Shown here in pieces: positions 6,406 through 15,689 of a stretch of 36,916 nucleotides of DNA; position 1 is the stretch's first letter; each line of letters begins with the position of its first letter. The stretch comes from an uncultured Alphaproteobacteria bacterium. Its GTDB lineage: Bacteria; Pseudomonadota; Alphaproteobacteria; MPNO01; UBA2964. The position numbers were made by a program, and so were the translations under genes. The notes under the pieces are model-generated. The model ran no database searches and had not been told where the DNA came from. It saw only the letters and a list, made by a program, of their open reading frames with translations. Location of the stretch: positions 1 to 36,916 of the forward strand of contig CALIBP010000120.1 in assembly GCA_938048165.1 (NCBI GenBank), written 5' to 3'.

Positions 6406-8652
6406 ATGACAATACAAACTGTCTTCCGTGTCGAGGGGATGAGCTGCGCTGGCTGTGTGTCGCGCGTGGAATCCGCGATCGCTGATGTACCAGGCGTTGA
6501 GGAAGCGACGGTTAATCTGGCGACAGGCCGGGCCGCGATAAAGTTTCTCGAAGACCAATCCTCCGAAGCCGATTTTCGTGAGGCTATTGCGGCGGCGGGC
6601 TATGGCGTGAGCGATCTTGAAGATTCCACGGAAAGTCAGCGTCAGGAAATAGATGAACTACGCCGTGACGTAATCATCGCGGCTTTGTTGACGTTGCTGC
6701 TGCTGACGATTGCGAAGATGCCGCTCATTCCGGCAGCAGCCGAGGCGATGCAAAAAATTCTGTCCGGGCAAGGCTGGGCCTTGATTGAACTCGCCTTGGT
6801 GACACCGGTTCTGTTCTACGCCGGTGGGCGGTTTATCAAGTCCGGTTGGAGCGAGCTACGCCATCTTAACCCCGGGATGAACAGCCTGGTTATGATCGGG
6901 GCTGGGGCGGCGTATGTTTATTCACTGCTGGTTCTGTTCGTACCCACCATGTTTCCGGCGGGAACCGCCCGGTCCTATTTCGTTGCTGCCGGTGTCATCG
7001 TCACCCTGATTCTGGTGGGCCGCTATCTCGAGGCTCTGGCGCGGGGACGGACCTCGCAGGCAATCCAGGCTCTTATGCGGCTGGAACCACCCACCGCGCG
7101 CGTGGTGCGCGATGGTACGGAAATTGAAATCTCTATTGAAGAGTTGCGGGTTGGGGATGTGTTGGCAGTGCGGCCCGGCGAAAAACTCGCAGCGGATGGC
7201 GTCGTTCTCGAGGGCGCAAGTCAGATCGATGAGTCTATGATCACCGGCGAGTCGATGCCGGTTGATAAGATCGTCGGCGCGGAGGTCATTGCCGGGACGA
7301 TCAATATTGCGGGGGCATTTACTTACCGCGCCGCCGGTGTTGGCGAGGCAACGGTTCTCCGCCAAATTATGGATCTGGTGGAACAGGCGCAGAATGACAA
7401 ACCAGACATTCAACGGCTGGCTGATAAAATTGCGTCGATCTTTGTCCCTGTCGTCATGGTGGTCGCCGTAATGACCTTTGCCATCTGGATGATTATTGGC
7501 GAAGCACCTGCCTTGAGTTTTGCCTTTGTTGCGGCGGTATCGGTGCTCTTAATCGCCTGTCCTTGTGCAATGGGGCTGGCGACGCCGACGGCAATCATGG
7601 TTGGTACTGGTCGTGGCGCAGAAAACGGCATCCTGATCCGCAATGGCAGTGCTTTGGAACGTCTCGCGCGGGTTGATACGGTCCTGTTCGATAAGACCGG
7701 AACACTGACCCATGGTAGCCCGAAGCTGACAGATTTTCTTGATCCGGAAACCGGTAATTCCATCGCGGCGCCAAACGAGACACTGGCGTTAATTGCTGCA
7801 GCAGAGAGTCAGAGCGAACACCCGTTATCGCAGGCGATTGTGGGTGCCGCTGCAGATTTCGATATTAATATGCCGCCGGTTTCTGATTTCTCCGTAACGC
7901 CTGGATTTGGGATCGTTGCGACCGTTGAAGGAAAACAGGTTGTCGTTGGGACAGCGCGTCTGATGCACCAGAATGGGATAGAGGCCGCGTCATTCGCATT
8001 AGCACTAGAACGTCTGGCGGCAGAGGGGAAGACACCGGTGTTGGCAGCTATCGACGGCCTTCTTGTTGCCGTCCTTGGCATCGCGGATAAGGTCAAGGAC
8101 GAGAGTAAGGGGACCATTGAGGCGCTGAAGAAACTGGGAATGCAGGTTGGTATCGTTTCTGGCGACAATCGAACGACAGCAGGCGTCATCGCAGCCAAAC
8201 TTGGCGTAGATCAGGTGATCGCAGAAACCCTGCCTGGCGATAAGGCTGAAGAAATTAACCGCCTCCGTCGTGAAGGTCGAACGATTGCCTTTGTTGGTGA
8301 TGGCATTAATGATGCGCCAGCACTGGCGACAGCGGATGTCGGTATTGCCATCGGTACCGGTACCGATATTGCGGTTGAAGCCGGCGATGTCGTCCTGATG
8401 TCTGGTGATGTGCGCGGTATCGTGAGAGCGATAGCGCTGGCGCGGGGCACGTTAAGGACCATTCGCTACAATTTCCTGTGGGCCTATGGCTATAACATTG
8501 CCCTGATCCCGGTGGCTGCCGGGGTGTTTTACCCACTGTTCGGTTGGTTGCTCAACCCAATGCTCGCGGCGGCGGCGATGAGTATTTCCAGTGTTTTTGT
8601 GGTGACTAATTCGCTGCGGCTGCGTCGTCTGCAGCTACCCTTTACAAAATAA
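6406..8652 (+). CDS. copA: Copper-translocating P1B-type ATPase
   Basis: A 748-residue membrane pump starting MTIQTVFRVEG. The N-terminal heavy-metal domain (about 1-70) has GMSCAGC (C14, C17). Eight hydrophobic segments are expected and several are visible, among them 85-105, 120-140 and 185-200. Actuator-domain TGES, ion-channel C385-P-C387, phosphorylation motif D429-KTGT, an SEHPL nucleotide-binding motif, and GDGINDAP (631-638) are all present. The C-terminal AAAAMSISSVFVVTNSLRLRR helix fits copper rather than zinc pumps. It exports Cu(I) from the cytoplasm using ATP. No strong ribosome site precedes ATG 6406, and no typical CueR palindrome was seen in the short gap to the divergent monooxygenase. 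The function is clear; a link to copper resistance or to cuproenzyme supply is open. Confidence 0.93.
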   Translation: MTIQTVFRVEGMSCAGCVSRVESAIADVPGVEEATVNLATGRAAIKFLEDQSSEADFREAIAAAGYGVSDLEDSTESQRQEIDELRRDVIIAALLTLLLLTIAKMPLIPAAAEAMQKILSGQGWALIELALVTPVLFYAGGRFIKSGWSELRHLNPGMNSLVMIGAGAAYVYSLLVLFVPTMFPAGTARSYFVAAGVIVTLILVGRYLEALARGRTSQAIQALMRLEPPTARVVRDGTEIEISIEELRVGDVLAVRPGEKLAADGVVLEGASQIDESMITGESMPVDKIVGAEVIAGTINIAGAFTYRAAGVGEATVLRQIMDLVEQAQNDKPDIQRLADKIASIFVPVVMVVAVMTFAIWMIIGEAPALSFAFVAAVSVLLIACPCAMGLATPTAIMVGTGRGAENGILIRNGSALERLARVDTVLFDKTGTLTHGSPKLTDFLDPETGNSIAAPNETLALIAAAESQSEHPLSQAIVGAAADFDINMPPVSDFSVTPGFGIVATVEGKQVVVGTARLMHQNGIEAASFALALERLAAEGKTPVLAAIDGLLVAVLGIADKVKDESKGTIEALKKLGMQVGIVSGDNRTTAGVIAAKLGVDQVIAETLPGDKAEEINRLRREGRTIAFVGDGINDAPALATADVGIAIGTGTDIAVEAGDVVLMSGDVRGIVRAIALARGTLRTIRYNFLWAYGYNIALIPVAAGVFYPLFGWLLNPMLAAAAMSISSVFVVTNSLRLRRLQLPFTK

Positions 8653-8740
8653 AACCGTTACGACGGCATGTGACAGGCCCCACATGGCGCATTATGATCG
8701 CGACCTCTTATGAGCAGCGTAAATAGAACAGGTTCGTCAA

Positions 8741-10354
8741 ATGCCCTACACGGACGTCCGTGACTACATCGAAGAACTCACCCGCCGTAATCTCCTGCAT
8801 GTGATTGAGGATGAGGTCAGTAAAGATACTGAACTCGTGCCCCTCGTCCGATTACAGTTTCGGGGGCTGCCCGAACCTGAACGAAAAGCCTTCTGGTTCA
8901 AGAATGTAACGGATGCCCGTGGCGTGAATTATGATGCGTCGGTACTGCTTGGTTCTCTCGGTAGTTCGCGTGTGATTTACGGGGCAGCGCTTGGTGTAGG
9001 TCCTGACGAAATTGCTCAGAAATGGGCCAGTACTCACGGCAATCATCTACCCCCTAATCCTGTCAGTGCTGATTCTGCGCCGGTCAAGCAGGTGGTTCTG
9101 AAAGCGCCAGATATGGGCAAGGGTGTCGACACCTTCCCGCATCTGGTCTCGACACCGGGATTTGACCCAGCGCCCTTTATTACTGCGGGTGTCTGGGTAA
9201 CGCGCGACCCAGAAACCGGTGCCTACAATATGGGCATCTATCGCGGTATGATCAAAGCGCCGGATAGGATCGGCTGTGCAACTGACGTGTCTACGCAGCA
9301 CCTTGCCATTCAGTGGGAGAAAGCCCGCCGGATGGGTAAGCATCTCGAAGTGGCACTGTTTATTGGTGGACCTCCCGCATTGTTGATGGCAGCGGCCGCC
9401 AAAGTGCCCTATGGCGTCGATGAGTTTGGCGTGGCGGGCGCGTTGAATGGTGCGCCGATTGATGTCGTTCAGGCAGAGACTTTTGATTGTGTTGTACCGG
9501 CCAATGCCGAAATTGTTATGGAAGGCATTATCCGTACGGACATTCTTGAACCGGAAGCTCCGTTTGGTGAGGCGAGTGGGTATCTCGGTCCTCGCAAGAT
9601 GGAGAAGGTATTTGAGGTCACAGCGATTACCCATCGAGAACAGCCTATCTATCAGGGCATCGTCAGCGAGTTTCCACCCAGCGAAAGCACTGTCATGCGT
9701 AAGGCAGCGTTTGACGGCATTTACACAAATCACCTGCGCAATGCCTGTAATATTCCATCGGTGACGAAAGTTGCCTGTCACGAGATGGCGAGCTGCAACA
9801 TGCTGTTTGTTATCCAGCTCGACCGGCCGGAACTGGGCCAGCCCTGGCAGGCCTTGCGGGCGGCGGCGGCGTTTGATGCGTCACTCGGCAAGATGTTTGT
9901 CGCGGTTGATGCCGATGTCGATCCGGATTCGATGGACGCTGTTTTGTGGGCATTGTCTTACAGTATGCAGCCGCACCGGGATGTGGAAATCGTGCGCGGT
10001 AAGGTACCGAGGCTTGATCCGTCGGTGTCGCCCTCTGAGGACCCGAGACAGTTTGCCTATCCCGATGGTCAGGGCACTTCGACCATGTTGGTCAATGCCT
10101 GTCGCGAACATCCTTACCTGCCAGTATCACTGCCGCGTCAGGACTTTATGGATGCCGCTAAGGAGCGCTGGGCCTCACTTGGCCTGCCGGCGCTTGATCT
10201 GCAGACACCCTGGTTTGGCTATCCATTAACGCAATGGACTGATGAGAATCAGGAAGAGGCGGAGTTTGCGGTAACGGGTCAGTATTTCAAGACAGGTGAA
10301 AAACTGGTGGACCGCCGGACAACGCCCGACGGAAAACCAGTCACTGAAGACTAA
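8741..10354 (+). CDS. UbiD family decarboxylase
   Basis: The 537-residue protein starts MPYTDVRDYIEEL. UbiD enzymes use prenylated FMN to decarboxylate (or reversibly carboxylate) aromatic and alpha,beta-unsaturated acids. The catalytic Glu-Arg-Glu set appears intact: R168 in YNMGIYRGMI, and E272 and E277 in EAPFGEASGYLG, with the same five-residue spacing as fungal Fdc1. Other family marks are YGAALGV, FIGGPPAL and EFPPSEST. The length is at the upper end of the family. The flavin prenyltransferase UbiX needed to make the cofactor is not in the window. A crotonase-family gene starts 19 bases downstream with its own ribosome site, suggesting an operon for a CoA- or carboxylate-linked aromatic route. 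The substrate is unknown. Confidence 0.92.
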   Translation: MPYTDVRDYIEELTRRNLLHVIEDEVSKDTELVPLVRLQFRGLPEPERKAFWFKNVTDARGVNYDASVLLGSLGSSRVIYGAALGVGPDEIAQKWASTHGNHLPPNPVSADSAPVKQVVLKAPDMGKGVDTFPHLVSTPGFDPAPFITAGVWVTRDPETGAYNMGIYRGMIKAPDRIGCATDVSTQHLAIQWEKARRMGKHLEVALFIGGPPALLMAAAAKVPYGVDEFGVAGALNGAPIDVVQAETFDCVVPANAEIVMEGIIRTDILEPEAPFGEASGYLGPRKMEKVFEVTAITHREQPIYQGIVSEFPPSESTVMRKAAFDGIYTNHLRNACNIPSVTKVACHEMASCNMLFVIQLDRPELGQPWQALRAAAAFDASLGKMFVAVDADVDPDSMDAVLWALSYSMQPHRDVEIVRGKVPRLDPSVSPSEDPRQFAYPDGQGTSTMLVNACREHPYLPVSLPRQDFMDAAKERWASLGLPALDLQTPWFGYPLTQWTDENQEEAEFAVTGQYFKTGEKLVDRRTTPDGKPVTED

Positions 10355-10373
10355 AATCATCACGGAGACTCGC

Positions 10374-11210
10374 ATGGCGGATAACTGGATCGTAGAGAAG
10401 GAATGGCCTGAGCTTATTCTTGAGCGGCTTGAAGATGCTGGGGTGGCCCGGATTACCCTAAACCGACCTGAAAAACGAAATGCGCTGAACGAGCCTTTGG
10501 TTGCGGCATTTTTTGAATCGCTGGATATCATCCGTGCGGATCGCGAGATCAAGGCGGTGATAACCCGCGGTGCCGGAAAGGTTTATAGCGCCGGTCTCGA
10601 CCTGCATTTTTTGCGTGGGATCAGTAACGCCGGACTGCTCGACTGGGATCGGCCAACACCCACCATTCAACTTGCCGAGGCTTTGCGCGGCTTCCCGCGG
10701 ATTATGATTGCGCAGGTGCATGGCTATTGTCTTGGTGGTGCGCTGGGAATCATGAATTGCCATGATCTGGTGTTTGCTGCAGATGATGCGCAGTTCGGCA
10801 TGCCAGAGATTCTACGGGGCAGTTTTGGCCAGCTGGTGACGAGCACGTTGATGCATGGCTCGATTCCGATGAAGAAAGTCACCTTGATGCAGTTGGTCGG
10901 GAAGAATATTTCTGGCGAAGAGGCAGATCGTTGGGGTGTTATCTCACAATCGATGCCGCTGGCTGAACTAGAAGACACCGTCACGGAAATTGCCAGGGAT
11001 ATTGGCTCTCGCCACCTCGCGCCGCTGGAACATTCAAAGATCACAGTCCAGATGGGACGCGATCTGTCGATGTCTCAGGCGATTCAGCTTGATCAGCTGG
11101 TCGGGCAGCGGTTGCGCCGCGCGATGGATCCGCTGGGCGACGTCGAATCCTATCTCGAATCGCAAAAGGGCGGACCGAATCTGAAATATAAGCGCCCGGA
11201 CGTGGATTAA
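10374..11210 (+). CDS. Enoyl-CoA hydratase/isomerase (crotonase) family protein
   Basis: 278 residues from ATG 10374 (MADNWIVEKEWPEL), placed by CGGAG at 10363-10367. The crotonase fold is shown by ITLNRPEKRNALN (27-39), the oxyanion-hole segments YSAGLDL (71-77) and HGYCLGGALG (116-125), and AQFGMPEILRG (139-149). Only one of the two glutamates of classical hydratases remains: E145 is present, but the GGG-C-E position reads GGALG, so the other is glycine. The pattern around 116-149 resembles hydroxycinnamoyl-CoA hydratase-lyases, which also use a single glutamate. It acts in the cytoplasm on a CoA thioester. It lies directly behind the UbiD gene and converges on the flavin reductase gene with nine bases between. 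Hydratase, isomerase or retro-aldol activity remain possible. Confidence 0.87.
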   Translation: MADNWIVEKEWPELILERLEDAGVARITLNRPEKRNALNEPLVAAFFESLDIIRADREIKAVITRGAGKVYSAGLDLHFLRGISNAGLLDWDRPTPTIQLAEALRGFPRIMIAQVHGYCLGGALGIMNCHDLVFAADDAQFGMPEILRGSFGQLVTSTLMHGSIPMKKVTLMQLVGKNISGEEADRWGVISQSMPLAELEDTVTEIARDIGSRHLAPLEHSKITVQMGRDLSMSQAIQLDQLVGQRLRRAMDPLGDVESYLESQKGGPNLKYKRPDVD

Positions 11211-11219
11211 GAGTCCGGT

Positions 11220-11900
11220 TTATTTTTTCTTGGCGGTGCCTTCGCCGACCAGACCGATACGACGACGCTTTGCCATCTCGCCTTCATCCAGTGGTGGCAT
11301 GGTGAAGACGGACTCAACCGAGGTGTAATCGTAATAGCCCATCCGCGCGAGGGGGCGGATTTTCACGACATCGACCTTGCCTTCGTCGGTCAGGAATTCG
11401 TCATCAATATGGATACCGACGACCTTGCCAATGACCAGACTGCTGTTATGGCCTGGTGAGTTGGCAGGAAGGGTTAAGGTCGTGAACCATTTGCATTCCA
11501 TGTGGACCGGTGATTCCGCGACCCTAGGTGGTTTGACCATTTCGGAGGGGGCCGCCGTCAGCCCGGCCATTTTTAGTTCGTCCACTTCGGGTCCTACGAA
11601 ATTCGAAGACAGGTTGACTTCTTCACGGAGATCATAGGTCGCCATGTTGAAGACGAATTCTCCGGTTTGTTCGATATTCCAGACGGTATCCTTGAGCCGG
11701 TTCTTATCAGGGTGCGCGCCAGCAGAAATCATCACGTGGGGTGGATCAAAATTCAGCATTGTCCATTGGCTGAATGGCGCAAGGTTTACAACGCCTTCCG
11801 GGCTTAATGTTGATAGCCAGCCAATCGCTCGCGGAACGACGAGAGATTTGAAAGGGTTATATTCCAGCCCGTGATCATTCTTTTCAGTATCATAAAACAT
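11220..11900 (-). CDS. Flavin reductase family protein (FMN-binding split barrel)
   Basis: 226 residues from ATG 11900 (MFYDTEKNDHGLEYNPFKSL), fixed by AGGAG (complement of 11907-11911) six bases upstream. The PRAIGWLSTLSPEGVVNLAPFSQWTML stretch in the first third is the flavin-binding start of the flavin-reductase-like split-barrel fold. PPHVMISAG and a GKVVGIHIDDEF strand follow as in the family. Such proteins bind FMN and either pass reduced flavin to a partner monooxygenase or serve as stand-alone reductases. No two-component monooxygenase partner is adjacent; the nearest flavoenzyme genes are the UbiD decarboxylase and the Baeyer-Villiger enzyme. It diverges from the MFS transporter gene over 87 bases. 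Family assignment is confident; the partner is unknown. Confidence 0.86.
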   Translation of the reverse strand: MFYDTEKNDHGLEYNPFKSLVVPRAIGWLSTLSPEGVVNLAPFSQWTMLNFDPPHVMISAGAHPDKNRLKDTVWNIEQTGEFVFNMATYDLREEVNLSSNFVGPEVDELKMAGLTAAPSEMVKPPRVAESPVHMECKWFTTLTLPANSPGHNSSLVIGKVVGIHIDDEFLTDEGKVDVVKIRPLARMGYYDYTSVESVFTMPPLDEGEMAKRRRIGLVGEGTAKKK

Positions 11901-11987
11901 AGCGCTCTCCTGTCGGTCGCGCCCTCTTTCCCGAACCGGCAATCGCAGGCATCATAACGGAAAACAGGGTGCAGGGTTTCATCCCCG

Positions 11988-13430
11988 ATGAGTAATAAAG
12001 ATACGATAGACTCGGAAGCCGAAATTCCAAAGGCGGCGTGGGGCGATTTATTTCGCGATGGTCGCGGTATTTATTCGACGCTGGTGGTCCTGGGCGTTTG
12101 TCTTCACGCGTTGCAAATTTTGGTGATCGCAATCGTGATGCCGACCGTGGTCGCCGATATTGGCGGTGCGGATTATTACACCTGGCCGGCCATGCTTTAC
12201 ACGATTGGTTCAATCTTGGGCGCCGCCTGTGTCGGACCGCTCTGGGCATGGCTGGGGGTTCGGAAAGGCTATGGCGCCAGTGCCCTTGCTTTCCTGGTGG
12301 GGACGGTCGGGTGCGCGCTATCGCCTGACATGCTGAGTCTCAACATTGCCCGTGGTGTTCAGGGGCTCGCCAGCGGTCTCGTTGTAGGCGGCGGAATGGC
12401 ACTGGTTAGCGGTCTGTTTGCTGAGAACTTACGAAAAAGAGTTCTCGCGGCCTATCAGGGAACCTGGATGGTGGCCCAATTGCTTGGGCCAGTCATGGGT
12501 GGCTTGTTTGCTCAGATTGGTTGGTGGCGCGGGTCATTCTGGAGCATGGTGCCCATCATTCTGGTCTTCGCGGTGATTGCGCTCAAATATTTGCCAGATC
12601 ATCTTCCCAATGAAAATGAAGCAGAAAAGAAAATTCATATTCCGCTGCTGCGTCTTTTGATCTTGAGTAGTGGCGTGTTTTGTGTGGCGCTGGCAGGCCG
12701 TAGCGGTGATATCCAGTTTATCGCACCAATGATTGCGGGGGCGGTGTTTCTAATCTGGCTGGCCTTCAAGCTTGATCGCCAGGCAGAAAACAAAATGTAT
12801 CCTGCGCGGGCGCTGTCGATCTTTTCTCCGGTCGGGTTGGCACTGTGGATCATGCTGTTGGTCGGCATGGTGCATACGACGGTTCCGCTTCTTCTGCCGC
12901 TATTGTTACAGGTCGTTCACGGGGTTGATCCCATTTGGGTCAGTCTGGTTAGTCTGGTCATTTCAGGTGGCTGGACAGTTGGAACCTTTGCGGTCTCTGG
13001 GTGGTCCGGGAGAAAGGAAATCTTTGCGTTATGGGCCGGACCTCTACTGATGATGGTCGGGCTCGCTGGCGTCGCTATCACAGCGACAGAACCTTTGCTG
13101 GTCGTACTGGTTTTTGCCTCATTCGTTATGGGCTTTGGTATGGGTATCCAGAATGTGCATCTGATCGCCCGGACGATGGCGGCGGCAGAAAAGGGTGAAG
13201 AACGTATCACCTCCTCTGCGATGCCCTCGATCCGGTCGCTGGGTACGGCATTTGGGGCGGCGACGGCGGGTCTCGTCACCAACCTCGCAGGGTTAGGCAC
13301 CGCCACCACGCCGGAAGAAGTGGGCCCCGCCGTTACCGCGTCCTATAGCTTCAACATGATCCCGCTGATCATCGCTGCTCTGATGATGTTCTGGCTATTG
13401 AGATTAACCAGAGATAAGCCGGACGGCTAA
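11988..13430 (+). CDS. MFS transporter (DHA-type efflux-like)
   Basis: A 480-residue inner-membrane protein starting MSNKDTIDSEAEIPKAAWGD. It has a cytoplasmic N-tail, then repeated hydrophobic helices through the full length, beginning YSTLVVLGVCLHALQILVIA near 30-49 with the VMPTVVADIGG motif typical of DHA2 drug exporters. The loop after helix 2 (GPLWAWLGVRKGYG) matches the MFS motif-A position but lacks the usual Asp-Arg-x-Gly-Arg-Arg form. Twelve to fourteen helices would fit the length. It converges on an amidohydrolase gene with only three bases between stops. The substrate could be an aromatic metabolite or a toxic intermediate of the neighbouring pathway, but nothing in the sequence names it. 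Confidence 0.85.
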   Translation: MSNKDTIDSEAEIPKAAWGDLFRDGRGIYSTLVVLGVCLHALQILVIAIVMPTVVADIGGADYYTWPAMLYTIGSILGAACVGPLWAWLGVRKGYGASALAFLVGTVGCALSPDMLSLNIARGVQGLASGLVVGGGMALVSGLFAENLRKRVLAAYQGTWMVAQLLGPVMGGLFAQIGWWRGSFWSMVPIILVFAVIALKYLPDHLPNENEAEKKIHIPLLRLLILSSGVFCVALAGRSGDIQFIAPMIAGAVFLIWLAFKLDRQAENKMYPARALSIFSPVGLALWIMLLVGMVHTTVPLLLPLLLQVVHGVDPIWVSLVSLVISGGWTVGTFAVSGWSGRKEIFALWAGPLLMMVGLAGVAITATEPLLVVLVFASFVMGFGMGIQNVHLIARTMAAAEKGEERITSSAMPSIRSLGTAFGAATAGLVTNLAGLGTATTPEEVGPAVTASYSFNMIPLIIAALMMFWLLRLTRDKPDG

Positions 13431-13433
13431 ACC

Positions 13434-14411
13434 CTATACGTCCATCTTCAACAATTTCTTGGCATTGCCGTTGAGGATTTTCTGTTTGTCCTCAGGGCTT
13501 ACGGCCAGCGTTTCCAGCCAGTCAGTTCCAGGCTGGTTTTCGACATAAGGCCAGTCGACTGAATAGATAATTCGGTCTGATCCCATCTCCATCATTGAGC
13601 ATAACAGGGCGGAATCAGAGAAGTTACCACTGGTCGTGATATGAAAATGCTTGGTGAAGATTTCCCGGAAACCCCGGTCCTTTCCCTGGTAGGGGATGAT
13701 ATCGCCAAACGAATGGTTGATCCGCCACATCAGGAACGGCAACCCTTCTCCCATATGGCCAAGGATGACTTTCAGGTCAGGATATTTGTCGAAGACGCCG
13801 CTGAGCACCATGCGCAGCCCGGCGGTGGCTGTCTCCACCGTGAAGCCCCACCCGGCTGATAAAATCGAACGGTATTTTTCAACATAGTCTTTGTAATAGG
13901 CATCTATTACCGCTGCATGGGGGCGGCCCGGATGGATATAAATAGGGATATCCAGCGCCTGTGCACGTTCAAAAATGGGCCAGAAACGGGGCATATCGAT
14001 AAACTCACCCTCGGTAAGCCCATGGACAATGGCACCGTGGAAGCCGAGCTCCTTGTGGCACCGTTCCAGCTCATCGGCGGCGAGCTCTGGCGCGCGCGTT
14101 GGCAGCGTCGCAAAACCGCCAAACCGGTCTGGTTTGGTTTGAATGAACTCATAAAGGCGGTTATTGACGCCAGCTGCGCGCTCTTCCGCCTCGTCTGGGT
14201 CAAAGGCCTGCGCCCCCGGCGGGCAATGTGACAGTACCTGGATATCGATACCCGCAGCATCCATTTCCTTGACCCGGATGTCTCCCAAGTCCAGCAGCCG
14301 TTTTCTGGTTTCCTCGCCACCGCCAGCCATTTTGTTGACCTTGGCATCGACATCTGTGTCCAGGTAATGCTCTTCAATTGCGATGATCTGTGATCCGTCT
14401 TTCGTCGTCAT
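13434..14411 (-). CDS. Amidohydrolase-2 family protein, gamma-resorcylate/dihydroxybenzoate decarboxylase-like
   Basis: 325 residues starting MTTKDGSQIIAIEEHYLDTD. The opening E13-E14-H15 matches the Glu-x-His metal motif of gamma-resorcylate, 2,3-dihydroxybenzoate and 5-carboxyvanillate decarboxylases rather than the HxH of hydrolases. Further ligands fit: IYIHPG in mid-sequence, ILGHMGEGLPF, and the closing SVDWPYV aspartate. These enzymes remove CO2 from phenolic acids with Mn or Zn. The start lies downstream of a TTAGGGAGATTAGACT-like stretch on the reverse strand. It is a second amidohydrolase-2 gene in the window, clearly different in the active-site start from the one at 2156. It diverges from the EmrA-like gene over about 130 bases. 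Decarboxylation of a hydroxylated aromatic acid is likely but unproven. Confidence 0.86.
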   Translation of the reverse strand: MTTKDGSQIIAIEEHYLDTDVDAKVNKMAGGGEETRKRLLDLGDIRVKEMDAAGIDIQVLSHCPPGAQAFDPDEAEERAAGVNNRLYEFIQTKPDRFGGFATLPTRAPELAADELERCHKELGFHGAIVHGLTEGEFIDMPRFWPIFERAQALDIPIYIHPGRPHAAVIDAYYKDYVEKYRSILSAGWGFTVETATAGLRMVLSGVFDKYPDLKVILGHMGEGLPFLMWRINHSFGDIIPYQGKDRGFREIFTKHFHITTSGNFSDSALLCSMMEMGSDRIIYSVDWPYVENQPGTDWLETLAVSPEDKQKILNGNAKKLLKMDV

Positions 14412-14540
14412 AGTCTAATCTCCCTGATTCCTAATTTGGTTGGGGCAGGTGTTTGTTCACCCGTGTTGCGCTATTATAGTTGATGCAATCATACCCTTTG
14501 TTTTGCATTTGGGAACGGTCACCCTGTTAGGAGCATTGCT

Positions 14541-15689
14541 TTGGACGGTAGCCCTGCTGAGAAAGTGGCAACCATAGACTATCAGTCCGGTACGTCACCA
14601 CGTCGCCGCGCCTGGCGCGTATTGCGCATGGTCTTCCTTGGGCTTGCTGTGATTGGCGGGCTGCTGCTGCTCGCCGACTGGGCGTATAAGCGCTACACCA
14701 ATGTTTATATCGATGATGCCAGGATTACCGCCGATGTTATTTCAGTGAGCAGCCGGGTATCTGGTTGGGTCACCAAACTGCATGTGTCAGAAGGGGACAG
14801 GATCAAGGCGGGGGCGACACTGGTCTCCATCGATACCCGTGATGCTAAATTACAGCTCAGCGAACTGGATTCCCGCCTGCAGGCGATTGGTGCCGAGCGG
14901 GCCCGAGCCCTCACCGAAAAGACGATGATTGATCGTCAGACCAAAAGTGCCCAGTCGGTTAGGCGTTCACAAGTGCGAGCTGCCAAAGCGGCGCTCGCCG
15001 GTCGAAAGTCGGATCTTGATCTGGCAAGGACGGATTTTGAACGCACCAAAAAGCTATTGGAGCGTAAGGTTGTTTCCCGACAGCGCTGGGAAGAACGTCG
15101 TAACGCCTTTCGCAAGGCGGAGCAGGCGTTTCAGCAGGCCGAGGCTGAAGTTGCAGCGGCGACTGCGGCGCTGATCCAGTCTGCGGCAGATCGCGAACAG
15201 CTGCTGGTGCTGGATCGCCAGCTTGCGATGCTGACCCACCGCGAGGCAGAGGTCTCGGCCCAACGCGAACGGCAACTTCTGAATTTGAGCGACCGATTGA
15301 TTGCCAGCCCCGTCGACGGCGTAGTTGATAAGACTTTCGTCAATCCGAGTGAGTTTGTCACGGCTGGGCAGCGCCTGCTGATGGTGCATGACCCGAAGAA
15401 GATATGGGTGTCGGCCAATATCAAAGAAACCGACCTTCGCCATATCAAAATTGGTAGTGAGGTGACGGTTGAGGTCGATGCCTATCCCGATAAGGTTTTT
15501 GAGGGAAAGATTTCCAAAATTGGTAATGCAGCGACCAGTGAGTTTGCCCTTCTGCCAACACCAAACCCGAGTGGCAATTTCACAAAAGTCGTTCAACGCA
15601 TTCGTATCCGCGTCAATCTGGATAATAAGGACGAATTGCTGCGGCCCGGGATGATGGTGGAGGTCAACGTTGGCATCGACGACCGCTGA
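14541..15689 (+). CDS. HlyD/EmrA-type membrane fusion protein of an efflux pump
   Basis: 382 residues starting at TTG 14541 (MDGSPAEKVATIDYQSG). AGGAG at 14529-14533, seven bases upstream, supports the unusual start. One membrane helix (about 28-47, MVFLGLAVIGGLLLLADWAY) is followed by a lipoyl-like half (VSGWVTKLHVSEGDRIKAG), a long alpha-helical coiled-coil hairpin rich in Arg, Ala, Gln and Glu (about 105-255), the second lipoyl half (LIASPVDGVVDKTFV) and a beta-barrel domain. Such adaptors link an inner-membrane MFS pump to an outer-membrane TolC channel. The next gene, an EmrB-like MFS protein, overlaps its last 20 bases, so the two are translated together. No outer-membrane channel gene is in the window. 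The exported compound is unknown. Confidence 0.92.
   Translation: MDGSPAEKVATIDYQSGTSPRRRAWRVLRMVFLGLAVIGGLLLLADWAYKRYTNVYIDDARITADVISVSSRVSGWVTKLHVSEGDRIKAGATLVSIDTRDAKLQLSELDSRLQAIGAERARALTEKTMIDRQTKSAQSVRRSQVRAAKAALAGRKSDLDLARTDFERTKKLLERKVVSRQRWEERRNAFRKAEQAFQQAEAEVAAATAALIQSAADREQLLVLDRQLAMLTHREAEVSAQRERQLLNLSDRLIASPVDGVVDKTFVNPSEFVTAGQRLLMVHDPKKIWVSANIKETDLRHIKIGSEVTVEVDAYPDKVFEGKISKIGNAATSEFALLPTPNPSGNFTKVVQRIRIRVNLDNKDELLRPGMMVEVNVGIDDR

Noticed and set aside
6370-6558. Longer N-terminus for the flavin monooxygenase
   Set aside because: The extra residues overlap the start of the divergent copper ATPase, including its metal-binding domain, and do not resemble the monooxygenase family.
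8350-8367. Perfect 18-bp palindrome ATCGGTACCGGTACCGAT
   Set aside because: It lies inside the copper ATPase and encodes the conserved I-G-T-G-T-D motif; codon coincidence explains it.
8667-8686. CATGTG-8-CACATG hairpin after the copper ATPase as a terminator
   Set aside because: Six base pairs with no T-run; too weak to call.
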